A DNA stretch of 27,352 nucleotides, from assembly GCA_964343305.1 (NCBI GenBank), contig CAYFJO010000107.1:1-27352 (forward strand), written 5' to 3'. Positions 8,861-17,468 of the stretch are shown one piece after another. Every line of letters begins with the position of its first letter. Position 1 is the first letter of the stretch. Under the pieces are notes generated by a model that saw nothing but the letters and a program-made list of their open reading frames with translations, was not told the DNA's origin and did not search any database. Origin of the DNA: CAYFJO01 sp964343305. GTDB lineage: Bacteria; Planctomycetota; Planctomycetia; Pirellulales; Pirellulaceae. The translations under genes and the position numbers were made by a program.

Positions 8861-10492
8861 ATGACGAAACACATTTTTGTTACCGGCGGTGTTGTTAGTT
8901 CGCTTGGCAAAGGGCTGACCAGCGCGTCGATCGGCATGTTGCTCGAACGACGCGGATTGCGGGTCCGCATGCAAAAACTGGACCCGTATATTAATGTCGA
9001 TCCAGGCACGATGAGCCCCTATCAGCACGGGGAAGTTTACGTGTTGGACGACGGCAGCGAGACGGACCTCGATCTGGGCCACTACGAGCGATTCACGAAC
9101 AGCCCTCTGACGCGCGATGCCAATTACACGACTGGGCAGATCTACCTGTCGGTCATCGAAAAGGAACGCCGCGGCGAGTTTTTGGGCAAAACCGTTCAGG
9201 TTATTCCGCACATTACGAATGAAATCAAAAGTGTCATCGGCAAACTGGCCGACGACGACGTCGATGTGGTGATCACGGAAATCGGCGGCACGGTGGGCGA
9301 CATTGAAAGTCAGCCGTTTCTCGAAGCGATCCGGCAATTCTCACTGGATGTGGGCAAGGAAAACTGCCTGTACATTCACTTGACGCTAGTTCCGTACTTG
9401 AAAGCGGCCGACGAACTGAAAACCAAACCGACGCAACATTCCGTCGGTCAACTTCGCCAGATCGGTATTCAACCTGACATTTTGATTTGCCGCACGGAGC
9501 GAACGATCAGCCGCGATGATCGCGAAAAGATGGCACTGTTCTGCAACGTGCCCATCGACGCTGTGATTGAAGAGAAAGACAAAGACTTTTCGATTTACGA
9601 AGTGCCGCTTAGCTTGGTGGACAATGGTTTGGACGAATTGATCGTGCGACAACTTGGTCTCGATGCCGACACGCTTGACCTCGACGATTGGCGAGACCTG
9701 CTGCATTGGTTGCGAAATCCAGAGCATGAAATCAGTATCGCCGTCGTCGGAAAATATGCCGAACACATGGATGCCTATAAATCGATCTACGAGGCACTCG
9801 ATCATGCCGGCATGCATCACAAGGCACAAATTCGCATCGGACGCATTCACAGCGAAGCGATCGAGCGCGAAGGCCCCGAACGATTGCTGAGCGGCTACGA
9901 TGGCATTTTGATTCCCGGTGGTTTCGGCGAGCGAGGGATTGAAGGCAAGGTCGAGGCGATTCGTTTCGCACGGGAACGCGACGTCCCGTTTTTTGGGATT
10001 TGCCTGGGGATGCAATGCGCCGCGATCGAATTCGCCCGTAACGTCGTCAAGCTCGACAACGCACACTCCAGTGAATTTGATAAAGACACTCCGCATCCGG
10101 TGATCTGCTTGCTGGACGAACAAAAAAACATCACCGACAAGGGCGGAACGATGCGACTGGGCAGCCAGCCCGCACACTTGGACCCGAACAGCCGGTCCAT
10201 GCAAAGCTATCAATCCGAGACTATTGACGAGCGGCATCGTCATCGATACGAATTCAATAACGCGTACCGAAGTCAATTCGCGGCTCATGGGATGTCGTTT
10301 GCCGGCACCAGTCCCGATGGTTCGTTGGTTGAGATTATCGAATTGCTCGAACACCCGTGGTTTGTGGCAGTTCAGTTTCATCCAGAATTCAAATCCAAGC
10401 CGACCAGCGCCCAGCCGCTGTTCGCAGGGTTTATTCACGCTGCTGTCGAGCGACATAACAAACGCCGAGATACTTTGGCTTCGTCGGTCTAG
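8861..10492 (+). CDS. pyrG: CTP synthase (glutamine hydrolysing)
   Basis: A 543-residue cytoplasmic enzyme converting UTP, ATP and glutamine to CTP. The amidoligase domain (about 1-270) begins MTKHIFVTGGVVSSLGKG, the conserved nucleotide-binding start, and continues with KLDPYINVDPGTMSPYQHGE. The class I glutaminase domain (about 290-535) has the oxyanion loop PGGFGERG, nucleophile Cys381 in FGICLGMQ, and the His507/Glu509 pair in FHPEF. Length equals the family norm. AGGAAG lies about 10 nt before the ATG, and a promoter candidate is further upstream. The DUF1844 gene follows after 45 bp and is probably cotranscribed. Confidence 0.98.
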   Translation: MTKHIFVTGGVVSSLGKGLTSASIGMLLERRGLRVRMQKLDPYINVDPGTMSPYQHGEVYVLDDGSETDLDLGHYERFTNSPLTRDANYTTGQIYLSVIEKERRGEFLGKTVQVIPHITNEIKSVIGKLADDDVDVVITEIGGTVGDIESQPFLEAIRQFSLDVGKENCLYIHLTLVPYLKAADELKTKPTQHSVGQLRQIGIQPDILICRTERTISRDDREKMALFCNVPIDAVIEEKDKDFSIYEVPLSLVDNGLDELIVRQLGLDADTLDLDDWRDLLHWLRNPEHEISIAVVGKYAEHMDAYKSIYEALDHAGMHHKAQIRIGRIHSEAIEREGPERLLSGYDGILIPGGFGERGIEGKVEAIRFARERDVPFFGICLGMQCAAIEFARNVVKLDNAHSSEFDKDTPHPVICLLDEQKNITDKGGTMRLGSQPAHLDPNSRSMQSYQSETIDERHRHRYEFNNAYRSQFAAHGMSFAGTSPDGSLVEIIELLEHPWFVAVQFHPEFKSKPTSAQPLFAGFIHAAVERHNKRRDTLASSV

Positions 10493-10537
10493 AATTGCGG
10501 ACGAACGTCTGCTGGGCTATCTCAATGAGGTAAACCG

Positions 10538-10960
10538 ATGTCTGACACATCCGACGGAAAACCCAAAATCATTATTGACGAAGACTGGAAGAGCCAAGCG
10601 CAGTCCGAAAAGGAGGAACTGGAAAAGCAACAGCAAGAAAAGGCCAAAGAAAGCGATGAAGCCAAGCCGGGCTCTATGCCGCCCGTCACGTTTGAAACGC
10701 TCGTCTCAACGATTGCCACACAAGCGATGATGGGACTGGGCCGTGTGCCCGATCCTGTCAGCGGCAACTACATCCCGCGATTGGACCTGGCCAAGTTTCA
10801 TATCGACACGCTGGGAGTGCTCGAAGAGAAGACCAAGGGCAACCTGAGCAAGGAAGAGGAAGAGATGTTGTCCGGGCTATCGCATCAGCTTCGCATGGAC
10901 TTTGTCAACGGTGGATACAAACCGCCTCCCGCTCCTGCTGAACAAGAGAAGTCTGATTAG
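10538..10960 (+). CDS. DUF1844 family protein
   Basis: A 140-residue soluble protein. The N-terminal third is charged and coil-like (EKEELEKQQQEKAKESDEAK). The DUF1844 core follows, about residues 48-125: TFETLVSTIATQAMMGLG, then DLAKFHIDTLGVLEEKTKGNL and a Leu-rich helical end. No catalytic residues are apparent and the function of the family is not established. GAGG lies 7 nt before the ATG. Its position 45 bp after pyrG suggests a shared transcript. The stop TAG is part of a double palindrome (10958-11003). Confidence 0.9.
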   Translation: MSDTSDGKPKIIIDEDWKSQAQSEKEELEKQQQEKAKESDEAKPGSMPPVTFETLVSTIATQAMMGLGRVPDPVSGNYIPRLDLAKFHIDTLGVLEEKTKGNLSKEEEEMLSGLSHQLRMDFVNGGYKPPPAPAEQEKSD

Positions 10961-11003
10961 GACGGAATGCTATTCGGTCCGGACGGATTGGAAGTCCGTC
11001 CTA
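10958..11003. repeat. Double palindrome containing the DUF1844 stop codon
   Basis: TAGGACGGA at 10958-10966 is the exact reverse complement of TCCGTCCTA at 10995-11003. Inside are two smaller hairpins: 10960-10980 (arms of 9, one mismatch, loop GCT) and 10981-11001 (arms of 9, one mismatch, loop GGA). The TAG opening the outer arm is the DUF1844 stop codon. The second hairpin belongs to the GGACGGATTG family also seen at 12071 and 25156. It could fold as a cruciform or a terminator-like RNA. Confidence 0.75.
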
Positions 11004-11009
11004 CGTAAG

Positions 11010-11171
11010 AATCTTAAAAAAGAATAACGGCGTGCCAGGCGAGACAGGAAAAGGGGCATCCGTGCCAACGAATCCCTTTCCGTGGTGACTTGCTTCCCGA
11101 CATAGTGACCCAGGCTGAGGAACGTTCATACCTTCTCCCCACCAGGCAACGCCGTATTCCTTTTTAAGATT
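11010..11171. repeat. MITE- or REP-like element with imperfect ~31-bp terminal inverted repeats
   Basis: The left end (11010-11040, starting AATCTTAAAAAAGAATAACG) matches the reverse complement of the right end (11141-11171), with a few mismatches and 1-bp indels. The interior holds a smaller hairpin, GGAAAAGGG at 11047-11055 against CCCTTTCC at 11074-11081. It encodes nothing recognisable. At 162 bp with no transposase it looks like a non-autonomous palindromic element. Target-site duplications are not evident. Confidence 0.65.
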
Positions 11172-11192
11172 GACCCAACTGGGGTGAAACAG

Positions 11193-11277
11193 GGATTGGA
11201 AAAGGGGTCAGGAGTCAATTGCCGGAACGGCCCGCTGGGTGCTTCGCACAATTGACTCCTGACCCCTTTTCCAATCC
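11193..11277. repeat. Perfect 28-bp inverted repeat (REP-like), downstream of mraZ
   Basis: Positions 11193-11220 are the exact reverse complement of 11250-11277, around a 29-nt spacer. The arms contain AAAAGGGGTCAGGAGTCAAT. Palindromes built on this kind of sequence recur in many bacterial genomes and are often linked with REP-associated (Y1/RAYT) transposases; that link is my inference here, since no transposase is present. It lies 18 bp past the mraZ stop and could also end mraZ transcription. Confidence 0.8.
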
Positions 11278-11295
11278 TGACCACTTTCTCAACCG

Positions 11296-11781
11296 CTATT
11301 GGCCCAGCAGATTGCTGACGATCTGTGGAAACTGTGGGATGTTCTCTTGGAGATAGTCGAGCCACGCATCGGGTCGCCATACCTCGACGCATACTGCCGC
11401 TCCAACAATTAGCACTTCCCCACCGGCGTCCACTCCCAGAAACTCTCGAAATCCTTCCGGCATGAGCAAGCGACCGCGTCCAGCAAGCTGCACTTCTTTG
11501 TGCCGGGTCGACAGCAGACGACCCAAAGATTGAACTTCGCCCATGCGCCCCTGAAACCGGCCGGTCTGCATGATTGCTTCGATCGCACTGACGTCGGTTG
11601 TTAGCTTGTCCTGCCAGTCCTTGGAATTCCAGACGCTGATCGCACCCGGCCGTTCCTTGGCAATCACGCATTCCTTTTGCTGTCCCAACAGCGGTTCGAC
11701 CAATTCGCTTGGCAACGAAAGACGGAATCGGTCGTCGATCGTCCGGCGAAATTCGCCCAGAATGAACGTATTCTCTGGCAT
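11296..11781 (-). CDS. mraZ: MraZ family DNA-binding regulator
   Basis: A protein of about 161 residues with two SpoVT/AbrB-like half-domains. The first is marked by LGEFRRTIDDRFRLSLP near the N-terminus, the second by GRGRLLMPEGFREFLG. This is the MraZ layout: a small regulator that normally binds repeats before its own gene at the head of the division and cell-wall cluster. Here rsmH (mraW), ftsL and ftsI are absent and the nearest genes are unrelated. I chose the ATG at 11779-11781; a TTG at 11797-11799 would add six residues, and neither has a clear Shine-Dalgarno site. No tandem TGGG-type operator is visible upstream. Confidence 0.85.
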   Translation of the reverse strand: MPENTFILGEFRRTIDDRFRLSLPSELVEPLLGQQKECVIAKERPGAISVWNSKDWQDKLTTDVSAIEAIMQTGRFQGRMGEVQSLGRLLSTRHKEVQLAGRGRLLMPEGFREFLGVDAGGEVLIVGAAVCVEVWRPDAWLDYLQENIPQFPQIVSNLLGQ

Positions 11782-11799
11782 CGATTCGGCTTGAGACAA

Positions 11800-12070
11800 A
11801 GTAAACGTAGTCGCGGGACATGGAAGTTGGGCGAGTCCGTGCTGGTCTGTTTAGTACCGCAGTAAGTGTTTACGAGTGATTCACAAATCATGCGTACAAA
11901 TGATTGGGCAGAAATCACACGATCCATGCAGTTTATCGTCCCGATTTGGGTTTTCAACCCACAAATAGAAAAAAACACAAAATCGTTGGACTAACACCAA
12001 TTGATCTCTGCGGACGCCAAGCGTGATGGAGGTGTTGTTGCGCCAAGAATTAGCGATGCGGTTGCAAAAA
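11800..12070. other. Non-coding region upstream of mraZ
   Basis: No gene is supported here. The only structure seen is a short palindrome, TGGGTT-TTC-AACCCA at 11947-11961, about 165 bp before the mraZ start. It could be an operator, but it does not have the spacing expected of MraZ boxes. Confidence 0.4.
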
Positions 12071-12099
12071 TGTGGGACGGATTGGCAATCCGTCCCACA
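12071..12099. repeat. Palindrome of the GGACGGATTG family
   Basis: TGTGGGACGGATTG at 12071-12084 and its exact reverse complement at 12086-12099 are separated by a single G. The same core occurs at 10981-11001 and 25156-25176. It lies about 115 bp past the 3' end of the UnbV-thioredoxin-TPR gene. Confidence 0.85.
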
Positions 12100-12214
12100 G
12101 CCGAGTTTTTGCAGCGCTGGGGTTAGGTATCACAAAATGGACTGTCCGTTCAGGAGTCCTGATCTTCGGTCAAACGTTTGCCATCCACGCGGGAATCCAA
12201 ATGGTCACTCGAAA

Positions 12215-14095
12215 CTACTCTCCGCTGGGCTTCAGTCGCTCTTGAACGCGCAAGAGGTTCTGCTTGGCTGCTTCAAAATTGGGGGCCTTTTGAACGGCCA
12301 ATTGAAACTGAGCGACGGCCTCTTTCAATTTGTTCTGACTTTCCAGCGCCAATCCCATGCCGTTGAAAATGCTTGCGTTGTCCGGCACGAGCGTCAGTGA
12401 CTCTTCGTAAAGCGCGAGGGCATTCTCCGCCTGGCCCTGGTCCACCAGCAATCCGCCCAATCGCACGATTGCCTCCACATGATCTGCTTTGATCGCGATG
12501 ACAGCACGCAACTGTTCTTCCGCCTCGACGAACTTTTGCAGATCCAACAGCCGTTGGGCAAAGTTGTACGCGACTAGATGATCGTCCGGATCCAATTCGC
12601 GAGCTTTGTAAAAGTGGACGATGGCCTCGTCGTGTTCGCTCAAATGGATAAGCACTTGTGCTAAATTGTGGTGCGTGGTGTAGTCGGATTTTCGCTTCAG
12701 CGACTCACGATAACTCTCGGCGGCCTCCTGCCAACGCTGTTGTTTTTGACGAAGCGTTCCAAGATAGTAGTAGGCTCCCGGAGCAGTCTCTTCGTCGCCG
12801 GCAAGCTGCTGGTAAATCACCGCGGCATCTTCCAGGAATTCGTGCTCGCGGTACGCCTTGGCAACTTCGACCAGGTTCACGTCGACATGCGGTGCATACC
12901 ACTTGCCCTTTGCCGGCGAAGCGAGGTGCATGAGTTCGGCGGGACCAGCGTCTAAGTTTCCGACGTCCTTCAGCAACTGATCGATATCAATCCGGCCAAT
13001 GTAAAACGCGGCTAGCCGGCCTTCGCGATCAATCAACACACTCCACGGCACGGCCACCTGTTCGTGAAACGGATAGACCGCATCGTGCAAGAATTGCAGC
13101 CGGGCAATCAACTCTGCTGAAGCCAGACCGGTTCGAAACTTCACCTTTTGCTTGTCCAGCATTTCGCGGATTTCGTCGGGTCCAATCCCGTTGTCCGGGT
13201 CGAGCGGATCGACCGCCAGGAGCACGTTCGATAATCCCGCAGCGCGAAGTTCTTTGGTACGTTTCGCCAGTGCTGGGATCTCTTCCGCGCACACGGGGCA
13301 CCAGCTAGAAAAAATCGTCAACAGCGTTGGACCACCGGATTCGGTGACGACTTTGCGCGACAGACCGTTGAGATCTTCATATTCAAACTGCGGCGCGGGA
13401 ATGCGCGCGGCGAAGAAAGTTCGTTTTCGCGAGACTTCTTTTGGCATGGTCGGAGGCGACGGCTTGAGGGCGAGCTTGCGTTTCGGCGGCGTCCACGAAC
13501 TTGCCTCGCCCGATCCTTGAACCAACCGATACCAATGATCGACCGTGATGCCCTCAAACGTCTCCGTCTCACCAGCGGGCCAGCGGACGATGACTTTCTC
13601 GATCGAATCGATATCGCCCAAACCAAACGTCAGCCATTTGCTTGATTGGCTGATGTAGCCCTTGCCACCGCAGAGCGATTTCACAAAGCGTCGGGTATCG
13701 TCGGGCGTCACGACTTCCACTCGAGCGCCGATCGCATCGCGGTTGGTTGTCTTGCCATTGCCTTGCAGCCGCAGCGAGACAAAGTGATTTCCCGACGGCA
13801 GCTCGTTTCGCATGAACCGCAACTTGGGTCCCGTACGATTGCTCATCCACATATCGACGTCGCCATCGTGGTCCCAGTCGACGCAGGCCAACGCCCGACT
13901 GTCGTCGATGTAGTCCAGTCCCGCCACATACGACACATCGGCAAATCGCTCGCCGCCCGTGTTCAGAAAACAACAATTCTTCTCGTTACCGCTCCAGCCG
14001 CGTCCAAAACGGAGCATGTAATACAGGTCACTCAGTTCTTGAGAATATCGATCGGTATCCTCACCTTCGATCACTTCCGTCGGTGCGTGTGACAC
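12215..14095 (-). CDS. UnbV/ASPIC + thioredoxin-like + TPR protein, probable C-terminal part of a split gene
   Basis: 626 residues from a GTG at 14093-14095. Residues 41-90 hold one FG-GAP blade (VDWDHDGDVDMWMSN). Residues about 103-195 are an ASPIC/UnbV domain (NRDAIGARVEV, SSKWLTFGLG, VIVRWPAGE). Residues about 232-380 are a redoxin/thioredoxin-like domain with W265-C-P-V-C269 and a probable cis-Pro at 350. Residues 435-615 are about five TPRs. No signal peptide is present, although UnbV and WCxxC domains of this kind normally work outside the cytoplasm. No Shine-Dalgarno site precedes the GTG. The upstream lipoprotein gene is in the same frame, separated only by TGA (14117-14119) and seven sense codons. 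This is therefore probably the rest of that protein, cut off by a mutation, sequencing error or read-through stop. Confidence 0.85.
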   Translation of the reverse strand: MSHAPTEVIEGEDTDRYSQELSDLYYMLRFGRGWSGNEKNCCFLNTGGERFADVSYVAGLDYIDDSRALACVDWDHDGDVDMWMSNRTGPKLRFMRNELPSGNHFVSLRLQGNGKTTNRDAIGARVEVVTPDDTRRFVKSLCGGKGYISQSSKWLTFGLGDIDSIEKVIVRWPAGETETFEGITVDHWYRLVQGSGEASSWTPPKRKLALKPSPPTMPKEVSRKRTFFAARIPAPQFEYEDLNGLSRKVVTESGGPTLLTIFSSWCPVCAEEIPALAKRTKELRAAGLSNVLLAVDPLDPDNGIGPDEIREMLDKQKVKFRTGLASAELIARLQFLHDAVYPFHEQVAVPWSVLIDREGRLAAFYIGRIDIDQLLKDVGNLDAGPAELMHLASPAKGKWYAPHVDVNLVEVAKAYREHEFLEDAAVIYQQLAGDEETAPGAYYYLGTLRQKQQRWQEAAESYRESLKRKSDYTTHHNLAQVLIHLSEHDEAIVHFYKARELDPDDHLVAYNFAQRLLDLQKFVEAEEQLRAVIAIKADHVEAIVRLGGLLVDQGQAENALALYEESLTLVPDNASIFNGMGLALESQNKLKEAVAQFQLAVQKAPNFEAAKQNLLRVQERLKPSGE

Positions 14096-14116
14096 GACAC
14101 GCCGCCAAAAGAAACT

Positions 14117-16021
14117 TCACAAATCGCCCGTATCTTCTGGATGGGTCACGAAACCGTTGGCCACAACCAGGTCCGGCCAACCGTCGTTGTTGATGTCCGT
14201 AAAAAGTGACGACCATGCCCACCGCCCCACGCTGGCCTCGACATCGTTGCTGACATCGTCGAACTTGCCGCCGCCGATGTTTTTCAACAGCGAGTTGCCG
14301 CGCGCCAGCTTCAAGAAACGTGACCGCATTTGATCGGTGATGCCGGCTTTGAAATTCGATTGCGGAACAATACGATTGCCCGCGCTGGAGAACATGTTGC
14401 CGACGTACAAGTCGATCTTGCCGTCAAGGTTGTAATCGCCCCAGCAAACCGACATGCCGAAATTGCCGTCTTCCGCGCCGCTTTCTTCGGTCACGTCGGT
14501 GAATTTACCACCGTCGTTGCGATACAAATTGTTGCGGCCCCAATCGTTTGCCACGTAAACATCGTCGTCGCCGTCGTCATCGTAATCCGCCCACGAAGCG
14601 GCGAAACTGTATCGGCGGTTGTTCACGTCCAACCCGACTTCCTCGGTGACCTCAACAAATTCCCAGTCGTCGCCGCTCGCCGGGATGTCGTTTCGGAAGA
14701 AGGCATTGCGGCCTCCGTTGTTTGCATCGTGAATTGGCATCGGCGACGGCGTGCGCACGATGTCGTCGGTATTTTTGCTATAAGCCAACACGTAAATGTC
14801 AAGGTCGCCGTCGTGGTCATAGTCGGCGACCGTGGGACTGACGTACTCGATATCTTTGATCGTGTGCTCAATCTTGAAATGCCCGCGGCCGTCGTTGGAC
14901 ATGATCAGCGTTGCCGGTTCATTACGCGTGCAGAGGACAAGATCTTGGTCGCCGTCGTTGTCCAGATCGGCAAACAGGGCGCTCATCGTCAAATCGAGGA
15001 AATCAACGCCTGCTGTCTTGGCAGTGTCCTTGACGGTGCCGTCGGAGTTTTGGATCAACAAACTGTTCGGCAAACCGCCAGCTTGGCACAAATACAAATC
15101 GTCCAGCCCATCGCCATTCACATCGGCCACGGCAATGCCTTGGTGGCCGAACATGTCGACTCGCAGCCGGCCGTCCAACCGCGTTTGCCAGTAAATCACG
15201 CCACGAAGAATGTTCTCGTAACCCGGCACGTTTTTCAAAGCGGACTCGGTACACTCGCGGAACAACGTTTTGTTGGCGCGGGATAACTGGATTTCCTGGA
15301 TACTCTCGACTCCCAAGGACACGAGTTTCGGTGGGCCGTCTTTCGTCGCGGCCTTCTTTTTGGACGGATCCCGAATCCATGTCGTTTTGATTTTCCAGTG
15401 CTGCTCGAACGCCTTGCTGTCGGCCGCGCCAGTGATCGTCAACAATTGCCGCGTCATGTTTGGCGCGTCGGTAGAAAGCTCGATGTTGACCGTTTTGAAT
15501 TTGAGGTGAAGATCGGTGACTTTGCCCAACGGCTCGACGGCTTGCCGAAACGTGGCGACCAGTCCATCGGGTCCATGGAACTCAGCAGGCGATCCAGCGT
15601 CCGGCTTGCTTCGCTGCACTTGAATCGACGAACTTTTAAAAACACTTTCGAACTCGTCCGGCCGCATACCTTGGCACGAAAAATCGGCAGCGACAATCTT
15701 GGCAAGTTTCCGCTCATCGATGTCGTCCAGATGTGACAGGACCTTGGCGAGTTGTTTCAACTGACCGTTAATCGCGCCGTGTTCCACTTCCGTCACCCAA
15801 CCTTCTCGTGACGGTTGATCGGCGCTGTGGATGTCGCGCTTTTCTTTTGCATCGATCTTCTGAAAACGGGTCGTTTGATTCGCGACCGGCTTTGGATCCT
15901 CGTTGTCGGTGATCGGGCCACCTGGTTTGCCAGGATCCACTTTAGGAGAGCCGAAACATCCAATGAGAATAGCCAGGGGGACAATCAGGGCCAGCGGGAG
16001 GCGTTTGGCGATGTGTGACAT
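14117..16021 (-). CDS. FG-GAP/VCBS (CRTAC1-like) lipoprotein, six blades, ends at an in-frame TGA
   Basis: 634 residues. The N-terminus is a lipoprotein signal with lipobox LIGC, lipidated at Cys22. Residues about 60-270 form a domain I do not recognise. From about 290 come six calcium-binding-type FG-GAP blades with D-x-D-x-D-G motifs: near 300 (VADVNGDGLDDLYL), 351, 399, 478, 528 and 608 (TDINNDGWPDLVVA). A CRTAC1-like propeller should have seven, and the seventh lies in the next frame section after the TGA at 14117-14119. The reading continues without shift as SFFWRRVVSHAPTE into the UnbV gene. The combined product would be about 1268 residues. It is a likely membrane-anchored, externally exposed protein; its ligand is unknown. 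Confidence 0.88.
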   Translation of the reverse strand: MSHIAKRLPLALIVPLAILIGCFGSPKVDPGKPGGPITDNEDPKPVANQTTRFQKIDAKEKRDIHSADQPSREGWVTEVEHGAINGQLKQLAKVLSHLDDIDERKLAKIVAADFSCQGMRPDEFESVFKSSSIQVQRSKPDAGSPAEFHGPDGLVATFRQAVEPLGKVTDLHLKFKTVNIELSTDAPNMTRQLLTITGAADSKAFEQHWKIKTTWIRDPSKKKAATKDGPPKLVSLGVESIQEIQLSRANKTLFRECTESALKNVPGYENILRGVIYWQTRLDGRLRVDMFGHQGIAVADVNGDGLDDLYLCQAGGLPNSLLIQNSDGTVKDTAKTAGVDFLDLTMSALFADLDNDGDQDLVLCTRNEPATLIMSNDGRGHFKIEHTIKDIEYVSPTVADYDHDGDLDIYVLAYSKNTDDIVRTPSPMPIHDANNGGRNAFFRNDIPASGDDWEFVEVTEEVGLDVNNRRYSFAASWADYDDDGDDDVYVANDWGRNNLYRNDGGKFTDVTEESGAEDGNFGMSVCWGDYNLDGKIDLYVGNMFSSAGNRIVPQSNFKAGITDQMRSRFLKLARGNSLLKNIGGGKFDDVSNDVEASVGRWAWSSLFTDINNDGWPDLVVANGFVTHPEDTGDL

Positions 16022-16151
16022 GTGGGCATGAGATCAGCGAAAGAGCGTGATAATTCAAGGACAAACCAAGCCAATATACCACGTTTTACGAACCCACTAC
16101 AGATTCTGTTCTTTTGGGGGTGTCCACGACCGTGGACGGCGAGGCACCTCA

Positions 16152-17288
16152 TCACGAAGGCATAATGAGCACAGTCCCGTCCTTTCGACTGCCGAATCGT
16201 TGCCAGATGGTATAGTCCACCCGGTGAAAAAAGAAATGCACCGAGCCGTCACCCAGCAACATGTTGCATCCGTTGCCGGTGTGTACTGATTTGAAGCCAA
16301 AGCCAAAGACATGGTCGCCCGGTTCGGCACATGGATGTGACAACAGCGTGCCCGTGGGATCGATACTCAAATGCGCGGCGACACTCGCACCGCCACGTGT
16401 GCCAACGGGCGCGTTGCACGGTGCGGCCGTCCCCAAGACCGCGCCTTTCGCGTGTCCGATCATCCAGCCCCAGTCCCAAGCATCTTCGGTGCGGTTCGGT
16501 AGAAACTCGCCCGCGAAAAATGTGTTTGCCAACCCGTCGGTAATTTCGCCGAAGGTCGACGAATAGTAAGTCGCGCTGAACACTCCCGAGATGTGAGCGC
16601 CACGATACTCATTGCCCCAATCCGCATCACCGGGGTCTGTACCAGATGGATCATCCCAATAGTCGCCCCGGTGTGTTATTAATGGCCCCACGATCTCCGG
16701 GTTCGCAGAATCGCATCCCCCTTCGCTGTCGCGCCGCTGGGCGCCGACGCTCATCGAATAGCAGGTCAGCGCGTGTTGGTTGTAATCACGCTGACCGTTG
16801 GTTTCCCATTTGGGGCTGTCCGCCGACGGGCACCAATAGGAAGGAATGTGAATGTCGGTGAAGTACTGTTCGTCAGGCAACTGCTGGATGCCGTCGCCAT
16901 TTCTGTCCCAGTAACGATACATCAGTCCTTCAGGTTCACGAAAATTGTTCGTTTCTTCTTTGATCACGTGAAAAATTCGATCCTTGTATATATACGGTAG
17001 AATCTTGAACAACACTGATCCACGCGCACCACGAATCCAACTTTGTTGCCCGTTTCGCAAGTACGGATTTCCCGATTGAGAATTGAACGGCAATCGTTTG
17101 TAAGTATCGTTGTAGTTGTGTAACGCAACGCCGATTCCCTTCAGATTGTTTACACATTGTGATCGCCGCGCATCTTCGCGCGCCGCCTGGATGAACGGCA
17201 ACATCAGCGCCATCATCCCACCGATGCAGGCCATCACGACCATGAGCTGGAAGAGTGTATATCCACGCGTGCGGAATGTTCGATCCAT
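16152..17288 (-). CDS. DUF1559 prepilin-like (type II pseudopilin N-terminus) protein
   Basis: About 378 residues from the ATG at 17286-17288. The upstream open frame to 17435 has no pilin-like sequence and is rejected. The N-terminus carries a class III signal, TRG|YTLFQLMVVMACIGGMM, a hydrophobic helix, then AREDARRSQCVNNLKGIGVALHNY, the conserved DUF1559 stretch. Near the C-terminus is the H...DG motif (HTGNGCNMLLGDGSVHFFF). The family is greatly expanded in planctomycetes and is presumed to be exported through a prepilin peptidase. Unusually, residue +5 after the predicted cleavage is Gln; most relatives have Glu, the residue used in pilin assembly. It stands between the two divergent CRTAC-like gene sets. 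Confidence 0.88.
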   Translation of the reverse strand: MDRTFRTRGYTLFQLMVVMACIGGMMALMLPFIQAAREDARRSQCVNNLKGIGVALHNYNDTYKRLPFNSQSGNPYLRNGQQSWIRGARGSVLFKILPYIYKDRIFHVIKEETNNFREPEGLMYRYWDRNGDGIQQLPDEQYFTDIHIPSYWCPSADSPKWETNGQRDYNQHALTCYSMSVGAQRRDSEGGCDSANPEIVGPLITHRGDYWDDPSGTDPGDADWGNEYRGAHISGVFSATYYSSTFGEITDGLANTFFAGEFLPNRTEDAWDWGWMIGHAKGAVLGTAAPCNAPVGTRGGASVAAHLSIDPTGTLLSHPCAEPGDHVFGFGFKSVHTGNGCNMLLGDGSVHFFFHRVDYTIWQRFGSRKDGTVLIMPS

Positions 17289-17468
17289 CGATTCGACCCA
17301 ATCGAAAAGGACAAGAATTTGGAACGAGATTGGACGGGGATTCACACAGCCTATGCTTGCCTCGAACGGGCTTTGCACATTAGGCTTCGGTGTCGGACGA
17401 ATCCCCTCACAATATGTATCGAGCCGGTGTGACACGATCGGTGGGTTTTTCGCAAACGAATTCCAACG

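Noticed and set aside
9386..10456. 356-codon open frame on the minus strand
   Set aside because: Antisense shadow of pyrG, whose motifs are unmistakable.
11126..11821. 231-codon open frame on the minus strand overlapping mraZ
   Set aside because: Runs out of frame with mraZ and through the palindromic repeats; no recognisable domain.
11947..11961. MraZ autoregulatory boxes
   Set aside because: Only one small palindrome with TGGG on each strand; the expected evenly spaced direct repeats are missing.
14330..15286. 318-codon open frame on the plus strand
   Set aside because: Antisense to the FG-GAP lipoprotein; its Val/Ile-rich sequence reflects the reverse of the Asp-Gly repeats.
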